From: Motacilla alba alba
Lineage: Eukaryota; Chordata; Aves; Passeriformes; Motacillidae
Assembly: GCF_015832195.1 (NCBI RefSeq)
Contig: NC_052018.1
Span: 38,569,052-38,633,051 of the forward strand
Direction: 5' to 3'
Length of the DNA: 64,000 nt
Below the pieces are notes generated by a model. The model worked only from the letters and a program-made list of their open reading frames with translations. It was not told the origin of the DNA and did no database searches. Shown here in pieces: positions 63,413 through 64,000 of this stretch (within the stretch, counting starts at the first letter, position 1; every line of letters begins with the position of its first letter). Position numbers and translations under genes: made by a program.

Positions 63413-63494
63413 GTATACATACTATTGCTTTTATACTCTGTGGATTACAGAAGACACTAACCCTGAAACAACTTACGGTGTCAATGGTGAGACA

Positions 63495-63655
63495 ATGGAA
63501 GAGTGCAAGACCAGGTTGGATGGGTCTCTGAGAAATGTGGTCTAGAGGAAAGTGTTCCTGCTCATGGTAGAGGGGTTAGAACTTTTGACTTCCTTCCAAC
63601 TCCACCCAAGCCATTGTATGATTTATGATATGATATGATATGATATATGATATTT
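63495..63655 (+). mobile_element. CR1 LINE 3' end with expanded tail
   Basis: Plus-strand CR1: CCAGGTTGGATGGGTCTCTG, 'ggtctagaggaaagtgttcctgctcatgg', CTTCCTTCCAACTCCACCC, then GCCATTGTATGATTTATGA. The terminal 8-bp repeat has turned into a run of ATGAT/TATGA units to about 63650. Confidence 0.88.
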
Positions 63656-64000
63656 GTTAGGGATGTGAATGTGACACTTCTAGCATGGGAAATGGTCTGA
63701 AATTACAGGTTTGTGGGAAACCTTGAGGGTTTTGCTGTTTAAATATCTCTGCCATAATCAAATGTGTCATAAAATCTCCGTTATAAAAGCTCCATCTTAG
63801 AACTTTTGAGATCTGCTCCACTTCTCTCTGGTCAGCCTAAAAAGTTTTTATTTTTCTGAGGTTAGAAAGTACTTCCTAATTTTCATGCAAAATTTATGCA
63901 TGAACCTTCTGTACTTGTTCATTCTTATTTACACATTAGCTTTTAGCTCAACCGTCTCTTCACCTTTCTCTGTCTGCTTTTATCCTGATATGGTTATTGA
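63656..64000. other. Non-coding DNA to window end
   Basis: No gene or repeat recognised. Confidence 0.5.

Larger units (their letters stand above)
56767..63494. other. AT-rich non-coding DNA
   Basis: About 6.7 kb without recognisable gene. It includes a 14-bp tandem pair (CCTTAGAAATCTAT/CCTTAGAAATCTAA at 59089-59116), an A/C-rich tract at 61128-61222, and TA-rich arrays at 61326-61370 and 63372-63410. Open frames at 60238-60582 plus and 61789-62097 minus are the longest but have no recognisable domain. Confidence 0.45.

Noticed and set aside
1..64000. Endogenous hepadnavirus, bornavirus or other non-retroviral viral insertion
   Set aside because: No open frame or fragment with recognisable polymerase or nucleoprotein motifs was seen; only ERV LTRs and one ERV leader remnant are present.
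1..64000. CRISPR array, operon or other prokaryotic system
   Set aside because: Composition, CR1 LINEs, avian LTRs and TguSINE1 all mark vertebrate nuclear DNA; tandem repeats here are microsatellites without spacers.

Overview
This 64 kb window looks like non-coding DNA from a songbird (passerine) macrochromosome. It is AT-rich and holds many 5'-truncated CR1 LINE fragments in both orientations. It also holds solo LTRs of avian endogenous retroviruses (ERVs) and a copy that I recognise as TguSINE1, a passerine SINE with a tRNA-Ile head and a CR1-like tail. Order and family names come from recognition of repeats, not from a database search. I found no intact protein-coding gene, rRNA, functional tRNA, CRISPR array or prokaryotic feature. 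All open frames are under about 210 codons, and those I could explain are translations of repeats (CR1 reverse transcriptase remnants, ERV leader, microsatellite). The window is either intergenic or inside a very large intron.

Layout: 1-275 antisense CR1 with reverse transcriptase motifs; 936-1531 solo LTR; 7735-8115 CR1 and 8203-8339 TguSINE1; 11961-12452 CR1 with an internal 40-bp triplication; 15232-15560 a long purine-only microsatellite; 16780-17220 a GC-rich unique block; 19168-20128 two LTR pieces joined end to end; 20419-20930 CR1; 25237-25893 a CpG-rich antisense LTR; 29897-30470 and 32033-32350 CR1; 40571-42698 an antisense CR1 split by a retroviral insertion at 41316-42650; 49158-49612 and 54143-54252 CR1; 54849-55788 a long antisense LTR; 56518-56766 CR1; 63495-63655 CR1 with an expanded tail. 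Several A/C-rich tracts and (TA)n arrays are scattered between them.

The most unusual object is at 41316-42650. Two different ERV LTRs lie head to head, each followed by its own lysine-tRNA-type primer binding site, with about 490 bp of CpG-rich sequence between them. The whole block sits inside one CR1 and may be bounded by a decayed target-site duplication. The other items most worth checking are the 41-unit GGGAA array (a potential G-quadruplex and triplex sequence), the GC-rich unique block near 17 kb as a possible exon or promoter, and the tandem LTR fusion near 19.7 kb. I see no convincing new gene system here.
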